The notes under the pieces were generated by a model, which was not told the origin of the DNA, did no database searches, and saw nothing but the letters and a program-made list of their open reading frames with translations. This document shows positions 37,937 to 46,765 of a DNA stretch of 64,000 nt, piece by piece. Location: assembly GCF_008757455.1 (NCBI RefSeq), contig NZ_VCMV01000003.1:304322-368321 (forward strand), in the 5' to 3' direction. The stretch is from Microvirga brassicacearum (GTDB lineage: Bacteria > Pseudomonadota > Alphaproteobacteria > Rhizobiales > Beijerinckiaceae). The stretch's first letter is position 1. Every line of letters begins with the position of its first letter. A program made the translations under genes and the position numbers.

Positions 37937-38353
37937 TTGAACCTGAACCGACTTTCTCCGCTTGGGGCGAATCTGAATTCGCCTCCCCCTCTCTCCGGAG
38001 CGGATGCTCCGCTTGATGAGGATCTCCGGGCCGTCGCCCTGGCTTGCCTTGAGGACATGAAGGCCGAAAACACGGTCGAGATCGACCTCGCGGGCAAAAC
38101 CTCGATTGCAGACACCATGTTCGTGACCTCCGGGCGTTCCGATCGTCACGTGGGTGCTATCGCCGATCGCGTGATCAAGGAGCTCAAAGAAAAGGGCTTT
38201 GGGACCGCGCGCGTCGAGGGCATGCCTGCCTGCGACTGGGTGCTCATCGATGCCGGTGACGTTCTGATCCACATTTTCCGTCCCGAGGTGCGTGGATTCT
38301 ACAACCTCGAGAAGATGTGGGGCGCCGACCGTCCGCAAGACCACGTCAGCTGA
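37937..38353 (+). CDS. rsfS: Ribosomal silencing factor RsfS
   Basis: The 138-residue protein carries the RsfS/Iojap domain (VALACLEDMKAENTVEIDLAGKTSIADTMFVTSGRSDRHVGAIADRV, ACDWVLIDAGDVLIHIFRPEVRGFYNLEKMWG). It binds ribosomal protein L14 and blocks subunit joining under starvation. The start is a TTG with GAAAGGAC just upstream. Because this spacing is short, the exact start is uncertain. The nadD-rsfS-rlmH order is conserved. Confidence 0.94.
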   Translation: MNLNRLSPLGANLNSPPPLSGADAPLDEDLRAVALACLEDMKAENTVEIDLAGKTSIADTMFVTSGRSDRHVGAIADRVIKELKEKGFGTARVEGMPACDWVLIDAGDVLIHIFRPEVRGFYNLEKMWGADRPQDHVS

Positions 38354-38368
38354 CGAAGGCTGACGGGA

Positions 38369-38863
38369 TTGCGACTGAGCTTGCTGGCCGTGGGCCGTCT
38401 CAAGAGCGGCCCCGAGCGGGAGCTGGTCGAGCGGTACCGGCAGCGAATCGAAGGCCTCGGGCGTAGCCTCGGGGTTGCCGGGCTGGACCTTGTCGAGTTT
38501 CCGGAGAGCCGCGCGCGTCGCGACGACGACCGCCGGGGAGAAGAGGCTGTCGCCATCCTAGAGCGGACCGGGAGCTCGGCGCTGATTGCCTTCGACGAGC
38601 GTGGCAAGAGCCCTTCCAGTGACGTTTTTGCAGACCGAATCAGGCATTGGCGCGATGAAGGCGTCGCCGGAATCGCCTGCGTGATCGGGGGGCCGGACGG
38701 TCTCGATCCACAGGTTCTCCAGCGCGCCAAGCTGGTGGTTTCTTTTGGCGCGCTCACAATGCCGCACCAGATCGTTCGCGCCCTTGTGGCCGAGCAGCTT
38801 TATCGGGCACTGACAATCATCGCCGGACACCCGTATCATCGGGCCGGACATGATGATTCCTGA
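38369..38863 (+). CDS. rlmH: 23S rRNA pseudouridine-1915 N3-methyltransferase RlmH
   Basis: The 164-residue SPOUT methyltransferase starts at TTG with the conserved MRLSLLAVGRLKSGPERELVERYRQRI. The SAM-binding knot is visible in IACVIGGPDGL and LVVSFGALTMPHQIVRALVAEQLYRALTIIAGHPYHR, the family hallmark. It methylates the pseudouridine in helix 69 of 23S rRNA. It lies 15 bases after rsfS and three bases before the EnvC-like gene. Confidence 0.96.
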   Translation: MRLSLLAVGRLKSGPERELVERYRQRIEGLGRSLGVAGLDLVEFPESRARRDDDRRGEEAVAILERTGSSALIAFDERGKSPSSDVFADRIRHWRDEGVAGIACVIGGPDGLDPQVLQRAKLVVSFGALTMPHQIVRALVAEQLYRALTIIAGHPYHRAGHDDS

Positions 38864-38866
38864 AGC

Positions 38867-40219
38867 ATGACGCGAATTTCGTTTTCCACCGCCGGCCCTC
38901 TCTGCGCCGCCGCGTTCTTCGCGAGCTTGGGTGTTGGTTCGGCCGCGGCCCAGCCGGCCCCGCCCTCCGGACAACAGCCGCCGGTAGTCGCCGGCGAGAC
39001 GGTGGAGCAGAAGGCCCAGCGCGAAAAGGATCTCCGGGCGCTGGAGGAGGCCATGGCGGCCAGCGCCAGCGCCAACAGGCAACTCGAATCGGAGATCGCC
39101 GAGATCAGGACCGACAGGGCGAAGCTCAACACGGCGCTGATCGGGACTGCGAATCGCGTCCGCGAGACCGAGGACCGAATCCGGGCGCTCGAGCAACGGC
39201 TTCAAACCCTGACGGCCAGCGAGGCGGCGATCCGGCGCTCGCTCGAAAGTCGGCGCGGGGTCATCATCGAGGTGTTCGCAGCGCTGCAGCGGATGGGCCG
39301 CCGCCCGCCGCCCGCCGTGCTGGTGCGCCCCGAGGATATGCTGGAAGCCGTCCGGGCATCGATCCTGCTGGGCGCCGTCCTGCCGGAACTGCGTGTGGAG
39401 GCCGAAATCCTCGCCAGCGACCTGACCGAACTGGTCCGCCTCAAGGACGCCATCGCGACCGATCGCAGGTCGCTGGGCAACGAACTGGCGGCGCTGACCT
39501 CGGAGCAGGACCGCCTGGCGGCGCTGATCGAGGCCCGGCAGGGCAGAATCGCCGAGGTCGAACGAACTTTGGGCTCGGAACGCGGCAAAGCCGCCGAGCT
39601 GGCGCGACAGGCGGGATCTCTCAAAGAGTTGATCGACCGCATGGAAAAGGAAATCGCCGGCGCCCAAAAGGCGGCTGAAGAGGCCCGGAAGGCGGCCGAA
39701 GCCCAGGAAAAACAGGCCCGCGAGCAATTCGCGCAGGCAGCCTTCCGGGATCCGGCCCGGCTCGCTCCGAAAGTGCCGTTTCCCGAGGCGCGGGGGCTGC
39801 TGCCCCGGCCTGTAAGCGGCGATACGGTGCGGGAATTTGGCGCGTCCGACGGCTATGGCGGAACGACGCGCGGCATTTCGATCAATACTCGCCCCAAAGC
39901 CGCCATTGTCTCACCGGCAGATGGGTGGGTGGCGTTCGCCGGCCCCTTCCGGTCGTATGGACGACTCTTGATCATCAACGCGGGCGCGGGGTATTATCTG
40001 TTGTTAGCCGGAATGGACCAAATCAATGTCGACGTCGGGCAATTCGTGCTCGCCGGCGAACCTGTCGCAACCATGGGAGAAACATCTCTCATCTCGTTGG
40101 CGGGAAGTACCATAGAAAAGAACGCCCCGGTTCTCTATGTAGAGTTCAGGAAAGACGGCGGTTCGATCGATCCGGGTCCATGGTGGGCGAAATCGCAAAG
40201 CGAAAAGGTTCGCGGGTAA
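38867..40219 (+). CDS. Murein hydrolase activator EnvC-like protein
   Basis: A signal peptide (ending GSAAAQPAP) is followed by long coiled coils (about 40-150 and 190-290, rich in Glu/Ala/Lys/Arg). A C-terminal LytM/M23 domain covers about 330-445. The LytM metal ligands are absent: GISINTRP replaces the HxxxD motif and YYLLLAGM the HxH. It is therefore a degenerate LytM domain, as in EnvC, which activates amidases at the division septum. Its stop overlaps the ctpA start (TAATG), a conserved pairing in alphaproteobacteria. Confidence 0.9.
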   Translation: MTRISFSTAGPLCAAAFFASLGVGSAAAQPAPPSGQQPPVVAGETVEQKAQREKDLRALEEAMAASASANRQLESEIAEIRTDRAKLNTALIGTANRVRETEDRIRALEQRLQTLTASEAAIRRSLESRRGVIIEVFAALQRMGRRPPPAVLVRPEDMLEAVRASILLGAVLPELRVEAEILASDLTELVRLKDAIATDRRSLGNELAALTSEQDRLAALIEARQGRIAEVERTLGSERGKAAELARQAGSLKELIDRMEKEIAGAQKAAEEARKAAEAQEKQAREQFAQAAFRDPARLAPKVPFPEARGLLPRPVSGDTVREFGASDGYGGTTRGISINTRPKAAIVSPADGWVAFAGPFRSYGRLLIINAGAGYYLLLAGMDQINVDVGQFVLAGEPVATMGETSLISLAGSTIEKNAPVLYVEFRKDGGSIDPGPWWAKSQSEKVRG

Positions 40220-41535
40220 TGCGCAAACTGTCCCTTTTAATTCTCGGCGCCGTCGTCGGTGCCGGTGGTGCGACAATGGTGTCGCAGACCACATTGCTGT
40301 CCTCGACGAGCGCGATCGCGGCCTCGGCGGACACCTATCGGCAGCTCAGCCTTTTCGGTGATGTGTTCGAGAAGATCCGCACGGATTACGTCGAAAAGCC
40401 GGAGGAATCGAAGCTTGTCGAATCAGCCATCAACGGGATGCTGACTTCGCTCGATCCGCATTCGAGCTACATGGACGCCAAGAGCTTCCGTGACATGCAG
40501 GTTCAGACCCGCGGCGAATTCGGTGGTCTCGGCATCGAGGTGACGATGGAGGACGGCCTCGTCAAGGTCGTGACTCCGATCGACGATACGCCGGCCTCGC
40601 GCGCCGGCATTCTCGCCAACGACGTGATCACGCAAATCAATGGCGAGCAGGTCCAGGGGCTCAACCTCAATCAGGCCGTCGACAAGATGCGCGGTCCGAT
40701 CAATTCCTCCGTAACGCTCAAGATCCAGCGCAAGGAAGCGAAGGAACCGCTCGAGGTCAAGCTCACCCGTGAGATGATCAAGGTGCGTCCGGTCCGCGCT
40801 CGGGTCGAAGGCGATATCGGCGTTCTGCGGATCACGCAGTTCAACGAGCAGACCTATGAGGGCCTGCGCAGCGCCATCGACAAGCTCACGACCGATATCG
40901 GCGCCGACAAGCTCGCTGGCTTCGTCATCGACCTGCGCAATAATCCGGGCGGCCTGCTTGATCAGGCGATCATGGTCTCGGATGCGTTCCTCGATCGCGG
41001 CGAAATCGTCTCGACCCGCAGCCGCAATGCCGAGGACACGCAACGGTTCAATGCGAAATCCGGCGATCTGACCAAGGGCAAGCCTCTCGTGGTCCTCGTC
41101 AATGGCGGCTCGGCCTCGGCCTCCGAGATCGTCGCCGGCGCATTGCAGGACCACAAGCGCGCGACCGTTCTGGGGACGCGCTCGTTCGGCAAGGGTTCGG
41201 TGCAGACCATCATCCCGCTTGGCGGCAACGGTGCGGTTCGCCTGACCACGGCGCGGTACTACACCCCGTCCGGACGCTCCATCCAGGCCAAGGGCATCGA
41301 TCCTGATACCGAGGTGGTGCAGGACGTTCCCGACGAGCTCAAGGGCAAGGACGAGACCAAGGGCGAGGCCGGACTTCGCGGCCACCTCCAGAATGGCGGC
41401 GAGAAGGAAGAACGGGGCGGCTCATCCGCGTACGTTCCGCCGGATCCCACCAAGGACAAGCAGCTTCAGGCCGCCTACGACCTGCTGCACGGCGTCCGTA
41501 AGGGTGCCGCCAACACGGTTACGCCTGCGAACTGA
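40219..41535 (+). CDS. ctpA: C-terminal processing protease (S41 family)
   Basis: From ATG 40219, sharing a base with the upstream stop, the protein has 438 residues. An N-terminal signal or anchor (LSLLILGAVVGAGGATMVS) leads to a PDZ domain (about 85-165, GLGIEVTMEDGLVKVVTPIDDTPASRAGI) and the S41 catalytic domain. The nucleophile Ser is in NGGSASASEIVAG and the Lys in TRSFGKGSVQTI. It acts in the periplasm, probably trimming envelope proteins or peptidoglycan hydrolases. The upstream frame extension is in another gene and is not used. Confidence 0.95.
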   Translation: MRKLSLLILGAVVGAGGATMVSQTTLLSSTSAIAASADTYRQLSLFGDVFEKIRTDYVEKPEESKLVESAINGMLTSLDPHSSYMDAKSFRDMQVQTRGEFGGLGIEVTMEDGLVKVVTPIDDTPASRAGILANDVITQINGEQVQGLNLNQAVDKMRGPINSSVTLKIQRKEAKEPLEVKLTREMIKVRPVRARVEGDIGVLRITQFNEQTYEGLRSAIDKLTTDIGADKLAGFVIDLRNNPGGLLDQAIMVSDAFLDRGEIVSTRSRNAEDTQRFNAKSGDLTKGKPLVVLVNGGSASASEIVAGALQDHKRATVLGTRSFGKGSVQTIIPLGGNGAVRLTTARYYTPSGRSIQAKGIDPDTEVVQDVPDELKGKDETKGEAGLRGHLQNGGEKEERGGSSAYVPPDPTKDKQLQAAYDLLHGVRKGAANTVTPAN

Positions 41536-41566
41536 GCCGTCGCGCTCAAGGCCCGAGACGAAAGTT

Positions 41567-41598
41567 GACCTGGCGGTTTTCTGACCGTCAGGTCTTTT
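41567..41598 (+). terminator. Rho-independent terminator after ctpA
   Basis: GACCTGGCGGT (41567-41577) and ACCGTCAGGTC (41584-41594) form an 11-bp stem with one G-U pair and a 6-base loop, directly followed by TTTT. It should end the proA-to-ctpA transcription unit. Confidence 0.8.
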
Positions 41599-41742
41599 CG
41601 TTTCAGGTCAGCGAACCTAACGGAAAGGCTTGTGAAAGGTCGCCCGAGGCGTCACTCTCGCAGGAACCGAGCGGTCCGCCGATGGTGGAGATCAGCCGGG
41701 CGACAGGAAGCTTGTCCGCACGGACAGGAAGGACGTGGTCGA

Positions 41743-42285
41743 ATGAGAGGCGCCAGAGGACAACAGCTCAGGACTGATCTTCCCTACCGTTCCTGTGTCG
41801 GCGTCATGCTTCTCAACAAGGCGGGCCGGGTCTTCATTGGCCGCCGCCGGTCAGAACCCAATCCCAATGATCCAGCCTCCGCCTATGCCTGGCAGATGCC
41901 GCAAGGCGGCATCGATCCGGGGGAGGAACCCTATCAGGCGGCATTACGCGAATTGTACGAGGAAACCAGTATCCGGTCGGTGACGCCGCTTGCCGAAGCG
42001 CCCGAATGGTATTCCTACGATCTTCCGTCCGTGGTGGCGGGTCGCGCCTGGCGTGGACGCTACCGCGGCCAGACCCAGCGCTGGTTCGCGTTCCGTTTCG
42101 AAGGAAGCGAAGACGAAATAAACGTGCAGCAACCCGGCGGCGGGCGCCACAAGTCGGAATTCGACGAATGGCGCTGGGAAGCCATGGAGCGGTTGCCGGA
42201 ACTGATCATTCCGTTCAAGCGACCCGTTTACGAGAACGTGGTCGCGGCTTTCAGCGATCTTGCCGAAATGGCCCGTCAGGACTGA
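41743..42285 (+). CDS. rppH: RNA pyrophosphohydrolase RppH
   Basis: ATG 41743 has GGAAGGACG upstream and gives 180 residues. The Nudix box [23 protein letters not shown] is complete. [23 protein letters not shown] and AWQMPQGGI are typical of RppH/IalA. The enzyme removes pyrophosphate from the 5' triphosphate of mRNA and so starts decay. It follows ctpA after a terminator and has its own leader. Confidence 0.95.
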   Translation: MRGARGQQLRTDLPYRSCVGVMLLNKAGRVFIGRRRSEPNPNDPASAYAWQMPQGGIDPGEEPYQAALRELYEETSIRSVTPLAEAPEWYSYDLPSVVAGRAWRGRYRGQTQRWFAFRFEGSEDEINVQQPGGGRHKSEFDEWRWEAMERLPELIIPFKRPVYENVVAAFSDLAEMARQD

Positions 42286-42428
42286 TCGCGCGCTCAGGCT
42301 CCCACATTCCGCTCCCACATTCACCGTGCCTAGCTGATCGGATCGATGGGAACCTTCTCGCCTCTGCCTTCTCCAATGTTGTGACGCCCCGGATTTGAAC
42401 GGCGTTTTGCTGCAACACGGAGACTGCC

Positions 42429-42851
42429 ATGAGAATTCTGCCCTTCGCGCTCGCGACGCTCCTGATCGGGTCCGTTCCGGTTCTCGCGCACGACGTACCG
42501 GCCGCCGTCGCCAAATCGCCCCCCAAGGGCACGTTCCAGCAGGTCAGCAACCTGGTGAAGCTGCCTGATTTTCTGCCGGGCATGGGGCAGCTTTTCGTCG
42601 ACCCCGCGACGCTCCCCGCTGGCCCTTTCCTGGCCTACGATCATGACGGTAAGCTCGTCAGCACGATCTACATGATCCCGGTCGAGGATCTGAACGCGAA
42701 CAAGCGCTTCGATGATCTCGCGGCCCCCGGCGGCAATGTCGACCACGTCGACATCTACTTCAACGCCGGTCATCCGGGCGTCGAGAAGCCGCATGCCCAT
42801 CTTGTCCTGTGGCATGTGGCGAAGGCTGACGAAGCACGGGTCGCAAAATGA
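42429..42851 (+). CDS. Secreted protein of the cupredoxin/sigma-factor operon
   Basis: The 140-residue protein starts with a signal peptide ending VLAHDVP. The mature domain has FLPGMGQLFVDPATLPAGPFLAYDHDGKLVSTIYMIPVEDL and a C-terminal VDHVDIYFNAGHPGVEKPHAHLVLWHV rich in His. I relate it loosely to DUF5602-type proteins. The histidine cluster suggests metal binding. It overlaps the cupredoxin gene by four bases (ATGA), so the two are co-expressed. Confidence 0.8.
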   Translation: MRILPFALATLLIGSVPVLAHDVPAAVAKSPPKGTFQQVSNLVKLPDFLPGMGQLFVDPATLPAGPFLAYDHDGKLVSTIYMIPVEDLNANKRFDDLAAPGGNVDHVDIYFNAGHPGVEKPHAHLVLWHVAKADEARVAK

Positions 42852-43363
42852 CGACCCGCCGTGAGATCCTGATGGGAGGCGGCGGAATTCTTGCCGCCGC
42901 CTCCCTGGCATCCCTCACCGTCCGGGCGGACGAACCGATTGAAATTCGGATGCAAGGGCGGCCGGATGGATCGCATGTGTGGTTCGACCCGATCGGCATT
43001 CGCATCATGCCGGGGCAGACCATCCGGTGGATCAATCTCGATCCGGGCAATTCGCACACCGCGACGGCCTACCATCCGACGAATTTCGGCCGGGCACGGC
43101 GGATGCCAAATGGTGCGAAACCATGGAACTCCGATTACCTGCTTCCGGACGAGAGCTTTTCCATCACCTTCAAGCAACCCGGGGTCTATGATTATTATTG
43201 CGTGCCCCACGAGCATGCGGGGATGGTCGGGCGCATCGTGGTCGGGACGGCTCAAGCACCCGGTTGGATGGCGGCTGGAACTGGGGATCTGCCGGAACAG
43301 GCCTTGCGGGCGTTTCCGAGCGTCGAGGATATCATGCAGAAAGGGACGATCCGGCACACGTGA
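42848..43363 (+). CDS. Cupredoxin-domain periplasmic protein
   Basis: The N-terminus MTTRREILMGGGGILAAASLASL is a Tat-like signal peptide. The mature chain has a plastocyanin-like fold. One His (NSHTATAYHP) and a C-terminal CVPHEHAGMVG, with Cys, two His and Met, form a type-1 copper site. WINLDPG and QPGVYDYYCVPHE are usual cupredoxin motifs. It is probably an electron carrier or copper-handling protein in the periplasm. It is translationally coupled to the preceding secreted protein and followed by a sigma factor. Confidence 0.87.
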   Translation: MTTRREILMGGGGILAAASLASLTVRADEPIEIRMQGRPDGSHVWFDPIGIRIMPGQTIRWINLDPGNSHTATAYHPTNFGRARRMPNGAKPWNSDYLLPDESFSITFKQPGVYDYYCVPHEHAGMVGRIVVGTAQAPGWMAAGTGDLPEQALRAFPSVEDIMQKGTIRHT

Positions 43364-43396
43364 GGCGTGCCGGATCGTCTGAGGGAAGGCGATCCG

Positions 43397-44110
43397 ATGT
43401 TGAACCCTGGACACGCCGTTGCGCGAAGCCGACTCAAACTTGAAACCGCGCCAGATGAAGAACTCGTCGCGCTCTGCCGGGACGGCGACGAGGGCGCAGT
43501 CCGCGTGCTCGTCCGGCGTCACAACCAGCGCCTTTTCAGGGTCGCCCGGGCCGTGGTGCGCAATGATGCCGAGGCCGAAGATGTCGTGCAGGAGACCTAT
43601 GTCCAGGCATTCACCCATCTCCACACCTTTCGCGGCGAGGCCCGTTTGTCGACATGGCTTACGCGCATCGCGTTCAACGCCGCCCTTGCTCGCGTGCGCC
43701 GACGGCGCCCGATGGCTGCGCTCGAGGAGGTCGATGCGCAGGACAGCGGCTCAGGCGGGCGTCTGATCATGTTCCCCTCACCGCCACCACCGCCAAATCC
43801 CGAGACGGAGCTGGCCCGCAGCCAGATTCGCGGGGTCCTCGAACGGGCGATCGACGAATTGCCCGATTCCTTCCGGGTGGTTTTCATCATGCGCGACGTG
43901 GAAGGCATGAGCACGGAGGAAACCGCCTCCTACCTTTCGATCAGGGTGGAGACGGTCAAGACGAGACTTCATCGCGCGAGAAAGCTGATGCGCTCAGCAA
44001 TCGAGACGCAATTGTCCGGGGCATTCGCGGAGGCGTTCCCCTTCGACGGGGCGCGCTGCGTCCGAATGGCGGACCGGGTGGTCGAGAGGCTACGGGCGTT
44101 AAAGGCGTGA
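43397..44110 (+). CDS. RNA polymerase sigma factor, ECF type
   Basis: From ATG 43397 (GGAAGGCG site) the protein has 237 residues. Region 2 reads VLVRRHNQRLFRVARAVVRNDAEAEDVVQETYVQAF, with STWLTRIAFNAALARVRRRRP. Region 4 reads AIDELPDSFRVVFIMRDVEGMSTEETASYLSIRVETVKTRLHRARKLM. No anti-sigma gene is adjacent. The two preceding genes encode a cupredoxin and a His-rich secreted protein. Regulation by copper or redox state, or by a regulator elsewhere, is inferred. A similar sigma/cupredoxin pairing occurs in other Rhizobiales. Confidence 0.9.
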   Translation: MLNPGHAVARSRLKLETAPDEELVALCRDGDEGAVRVLVRRHNQRLFRVARAVVRNDAEAEDVVQETYVQAFTHLHTFRGEARLSTWLTRIAFNAALARVRRRRPMAALEEVDAQDSGSGGRLIMFPSPPPPPNPETELARSQIRGVLERAIDELPDSFRVVFIMRDVEGMSTEETASYLSIRVETVKTRLHRARKLMRSAIETQLSGAFAEAFPFDGARCVRMADRVVERLRALKA

Positions 44111-44274
44111 GCGCCGAGGTTTCGGATCCGGGTCCGTCGCGCCCCTCGATCGACCGCTGTCTTGCGGCGCGATTTGTCGGAATGCTAAGCTTTGCCGTCC
44201 GCGGATCCCGTCCCTGGAGCAAGATCCCGCGGGTCGGTCGCGGAGGCCTGACGCCGACCTGATGAAAGCTCGAC

Positions 44275-45600
44275 ATGATCCGCCTGGCGATTCTGCTGAT
44301 GGGTTTCGACACCATGCGCCGGCAATGGCGCTCGCTCGCGCTGCTCGGGGGCGTATGGTGCCTGCTTGGTCTGATCATCATGATCGATGCCGCCGATGGG
44401 GTCACCGTGGTCATTACGGAGACCTTTGGCTATTTGCTTATTGTCGAGGGCTTGCTGGCGGTTTCCCTGACCCTTGGCCTCGGCGGCTATCGCGGACGGT
44501 TCTTCCTGGCGCGCGCGCTGGTGATGATCGCGCTCGGGCTGCTCATCGTCGATCTTCCCTGGCGCAACGACATTGCCAACAGCCTGCTCTTCGGCATCGC
44601 TTTCTTGATCGACGGCCTGATCCGGCTCACGGCCGCCTGGCTGGTGCGCTATCCCCGCTGGCGGATCATCGCTGCCGTTGCGCTGCTGGAAATCGGCCTC
44701 GCGGTGCTGGCTTTCTCCAATTGGCCGATCTCCTACACCAAGACGGTGCCGTTCTGCATCGGCGTCGCGCTGTTTCTGTCGGGAGCCACCATTCTGCGGT
44801 TGGCACTGGGCTTGCGCGGCCTGCCGCCGGCACCGGGCGCCTGGCCGCTCTTTGCCCGCTCGCGCTGGCTGCCGCCGGCGATGAGCCTGACGACCCCATC
44901 GGCTGAGGAAGCGAATGATTCGCTGATCGTCCGCGTCTGGACGCCGGTCGCCGCTGCCGGAGAGGCGCGCCGGAGGCCGATGGTCGACCGCTATATCGCG
45001 GCCGTAGACCGCAATGGTGTCATCTCCACCGGGCACGCGGCAATGGAATGCGGCTCCAATCTTTACATCAGCCACTATCCGGGGACCGAAATCGACCGCT
45101 CGGCGTCGGAGTTCTCGCGCGTCGTGCGGGCGGACACTACCAACGATGTCCAGGGCCGCTTTCAGCCGTCCTATGGTTGTGAGACGTCGCAATGGTGCGA
45201 AGCCGACGCGATGGTGAAATTCCACCGCTTCGATGCTGCGAAACTCCAGGCTTTCTGGGCCGCTTACCGGACCGACGACACCTACAACCTGACCAACCGC
45301 AATTGCTCCGTCGCGGTGGCGCTGGCGCTCGAAGTGGCGCTCGAGGGCGTCATGCGGTCCGACAGGGTCTGGCGACGGTTCCTTCGCCTGATGTTCAATC
45401 CCGATCTGTGGCTCGCTGCCGTGCTGCGCGAGCGCGCCGAGGCCATGACCTGGACGCCGGGTCTCGTGCTGGACTATGCGCGAGCCCTGCGCCGCCTCGT
45501 CCATCCGTCGCGCGTGCGCTGGCCCAGCAAGCTTCGCAACGTCCTGCGCGAGCATCGCCGGGTGCGGGCGCAGATCGAGCACGCGGCTGCCTCCGCATGA
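44275..45600 (+). CDS. DUF308/HdeD-like membrane protein with C-terminal Cys-His domain
   Basis: Residues 1-185 hold about six membrane helices in paired repeats, as in HdeD/DUF308 proteins. Residues 220-441 form a soluble domain with GHAAMECGSNLYISHYPGTE (His) and YNLTNRNCSVAVALALEVAL (Cys). An Asn-Cys before a helix together with an upstream Gly-His resembles the catalytic pair of NlpC/P60- or LRAT-like thiol hydrolases. This is an inference from motif order only. The start of the next gene overlaps its stop (ATGA). Confidence 0.75.
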   Translation: MIRLAILLMGFDTMRRQWRSLALLGGVWCLLGLIIMIDAADGVTVVITETFGYLLIVEGLLAVSLTLGLGGYRGRFFLARALVMIALGLLIVDLPWRNDIANSLLFGIAFLIDGLIRLTAAWLVRYPRWRIIAAVALLEIGLAVLAFSNWPISYTKTVPFCIGVALFLSGATILRLALGLRGLPPAPGAWPLFARSRWLPPAMSLTTPSAEEANDSLIVRVWTPVAAAGEARRRPMVDRYIAAVDRNGVISTGHAAMECGSNLYISHYPGTEIDRSASEFSRVVRADTTNDVQGRFQPSYGCETSQWCEADAMVKFHRFDAAKLQAFWAAYRTDDTYNLTNRNCSVAVALALEVALEGVMRSDRVWRRFLRLMFNPDLWLAAVLRERAEAMTWTPGLVLDYARALRRLVHPSRVRWPSKLRNVLREHRRVRAQIEHAAASA

Positions 45601-46751
45601 GCCAGGCCATCGCGCTCAGCAATCGGCAGCGGTTCATCTCGGCGATCGCCGTCGTGGCGACCGCCACGATGTTCGGCCTCACCTACAGTCTCAGCGCCGC
45701 CCTGATCGCGCTCGATCTCGCCGAGCGCGGGTTCGGCGAATCGATGATCGGCCTCAATGCGGCGATGCATGCCATCGGCGTGCTCATCGTCGCGCCGCTC
45801 CTGCCTCGCATGGTGGGGCATTGGGGCACGAGACGGCTCGTCCTCGTGGCTCTCGCCATGGCCGCGGTGGTGCTCGCGCTTTTTCCTGCCGTGCCCTTCG
45901 TCTGGCTCTGGTTTCCCCTCCGCCTCCTGCTCGGCATGGCCTCCGAAGTCCTGTTCGTGCTGTCGGAGACCTGGATCAATTTTCTCACTCTCGAGAAGGC
46001 ACGAGCCCGCGCGATGGCCGCCTATACGGCGGCGCTTTCGCTTGGTTTCGCCCTGGGCCCGCTGATCCTGTCCTTCACGGGCACGTCGGACGCGACGCCC
46101 TATCACTTGGGCGCGGGCCTCGCGCTTCTCGCGCTCGTGCTGATTGCCATGCCGGTGGTCGTTACCCCGACCCGCGAAGAGCCCGCGACGGGAAACCTGC
46201 TGCGTTATGCCCGCATCGCCCCGATCGCCATCGCCACCACCGTTCTCAACGCGGCTCTGGAGACGGCCGGACTTTCGTTCCTTGCCCTTTACGCCATCGG
46301 CAATGGCTGGGCCGAAACCCCGGCGACGCAACTGATCGCCACCATGATGTTCGGCGCGATCTTCCTGCAACTGCCCATCGGCTGGCTCGGCGACAAGATG
46401 GACCGTCGCAAGCTCGTCCTCGCGCTCGGCCTGCTGTCGTCGATCGGCGCGCTGGTCTGGCCTTTCGTGCTCGGGAACCCGCTGCTGGCGCACATCACGG
46501 TTTTTATCTGGGGCGGATTGTTCGTCGGTATTTACACGATCATGCTGACCGTCGTCGGCAGCCGCTTCAAAGGGAGCGAACTCGTGGGTATCTACGCCGT
46601 GATGGGTCTCACGTGGGGTGCAGGCGCGCTGCTCGGCCCGGCGCTTGCCGGTCTTGCGATGGACGTCACGCCGCACGGATTGCCGATCTTTGCCTCGCTG
46701 GCCTGCCTGGCCTTCGTCATCTTCATGGCGCGGGTGAAGAGCAGGGCTTGA
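45597..46751 (+). CDS. MFS transporter
   Basis: ATG 45597 overlaps the preceding stop (ATGA). The 384-residue protein has about 12 hydrophobic segments. It carries the MFS motif between helices 2 and 3 (LLPRMVGHWGTRRLVLVALAMAAVVL) and a second copy in the C-terminal half (GWLGDKMDRRKLVLALGLL), plus ETWINFL near helix 5, as in the YcaD-type subfamily. The substrate is unknown. Coupling to the HdeD-like gene suggests a common envelope task. Confidence 0.9.
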   Translation: MSQAIALSNRQRFISAIAVVATATMFGLTYSLSAALIALDLAERGFGESMIGLNAAMHAIGVLIVAPLLPRMVGHWGTRRLVLVALAMAAVVLALFPAVPFVWLWFPLRLLLGMASEVLFVLSETWINFLTLEKARARAMAAYTAALSLGFALGPLILSFTGTSDATPYHLGAGLALLALVLIAMPVVVTPTREEPATGNLLRYARIAPIAIATTVLNAALETAGLSFLALYAIGNGWAETPATQLIATMMFGAIFLQLPIGWLGDKMDRRKLVLALGLLSSIGALVWPFVLGNPLLAHITVFIWGGLFVGIYTIMLTVVGSRFKGSELVGIYAVMGLTWGAGALLGPALAGLAMDVTPHGLPIFASLACLAFVIFMARVKSRA

Positions 46752-46765
46752 CGCTTCCGCGCTCG

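Noticed and set aside
38867-40219. Missing metal ligands in the LytM domain as a sign of gene decay
   Set aside because: EnvC-type amidase activators normally have degenerate LytM domains, so this is expected.
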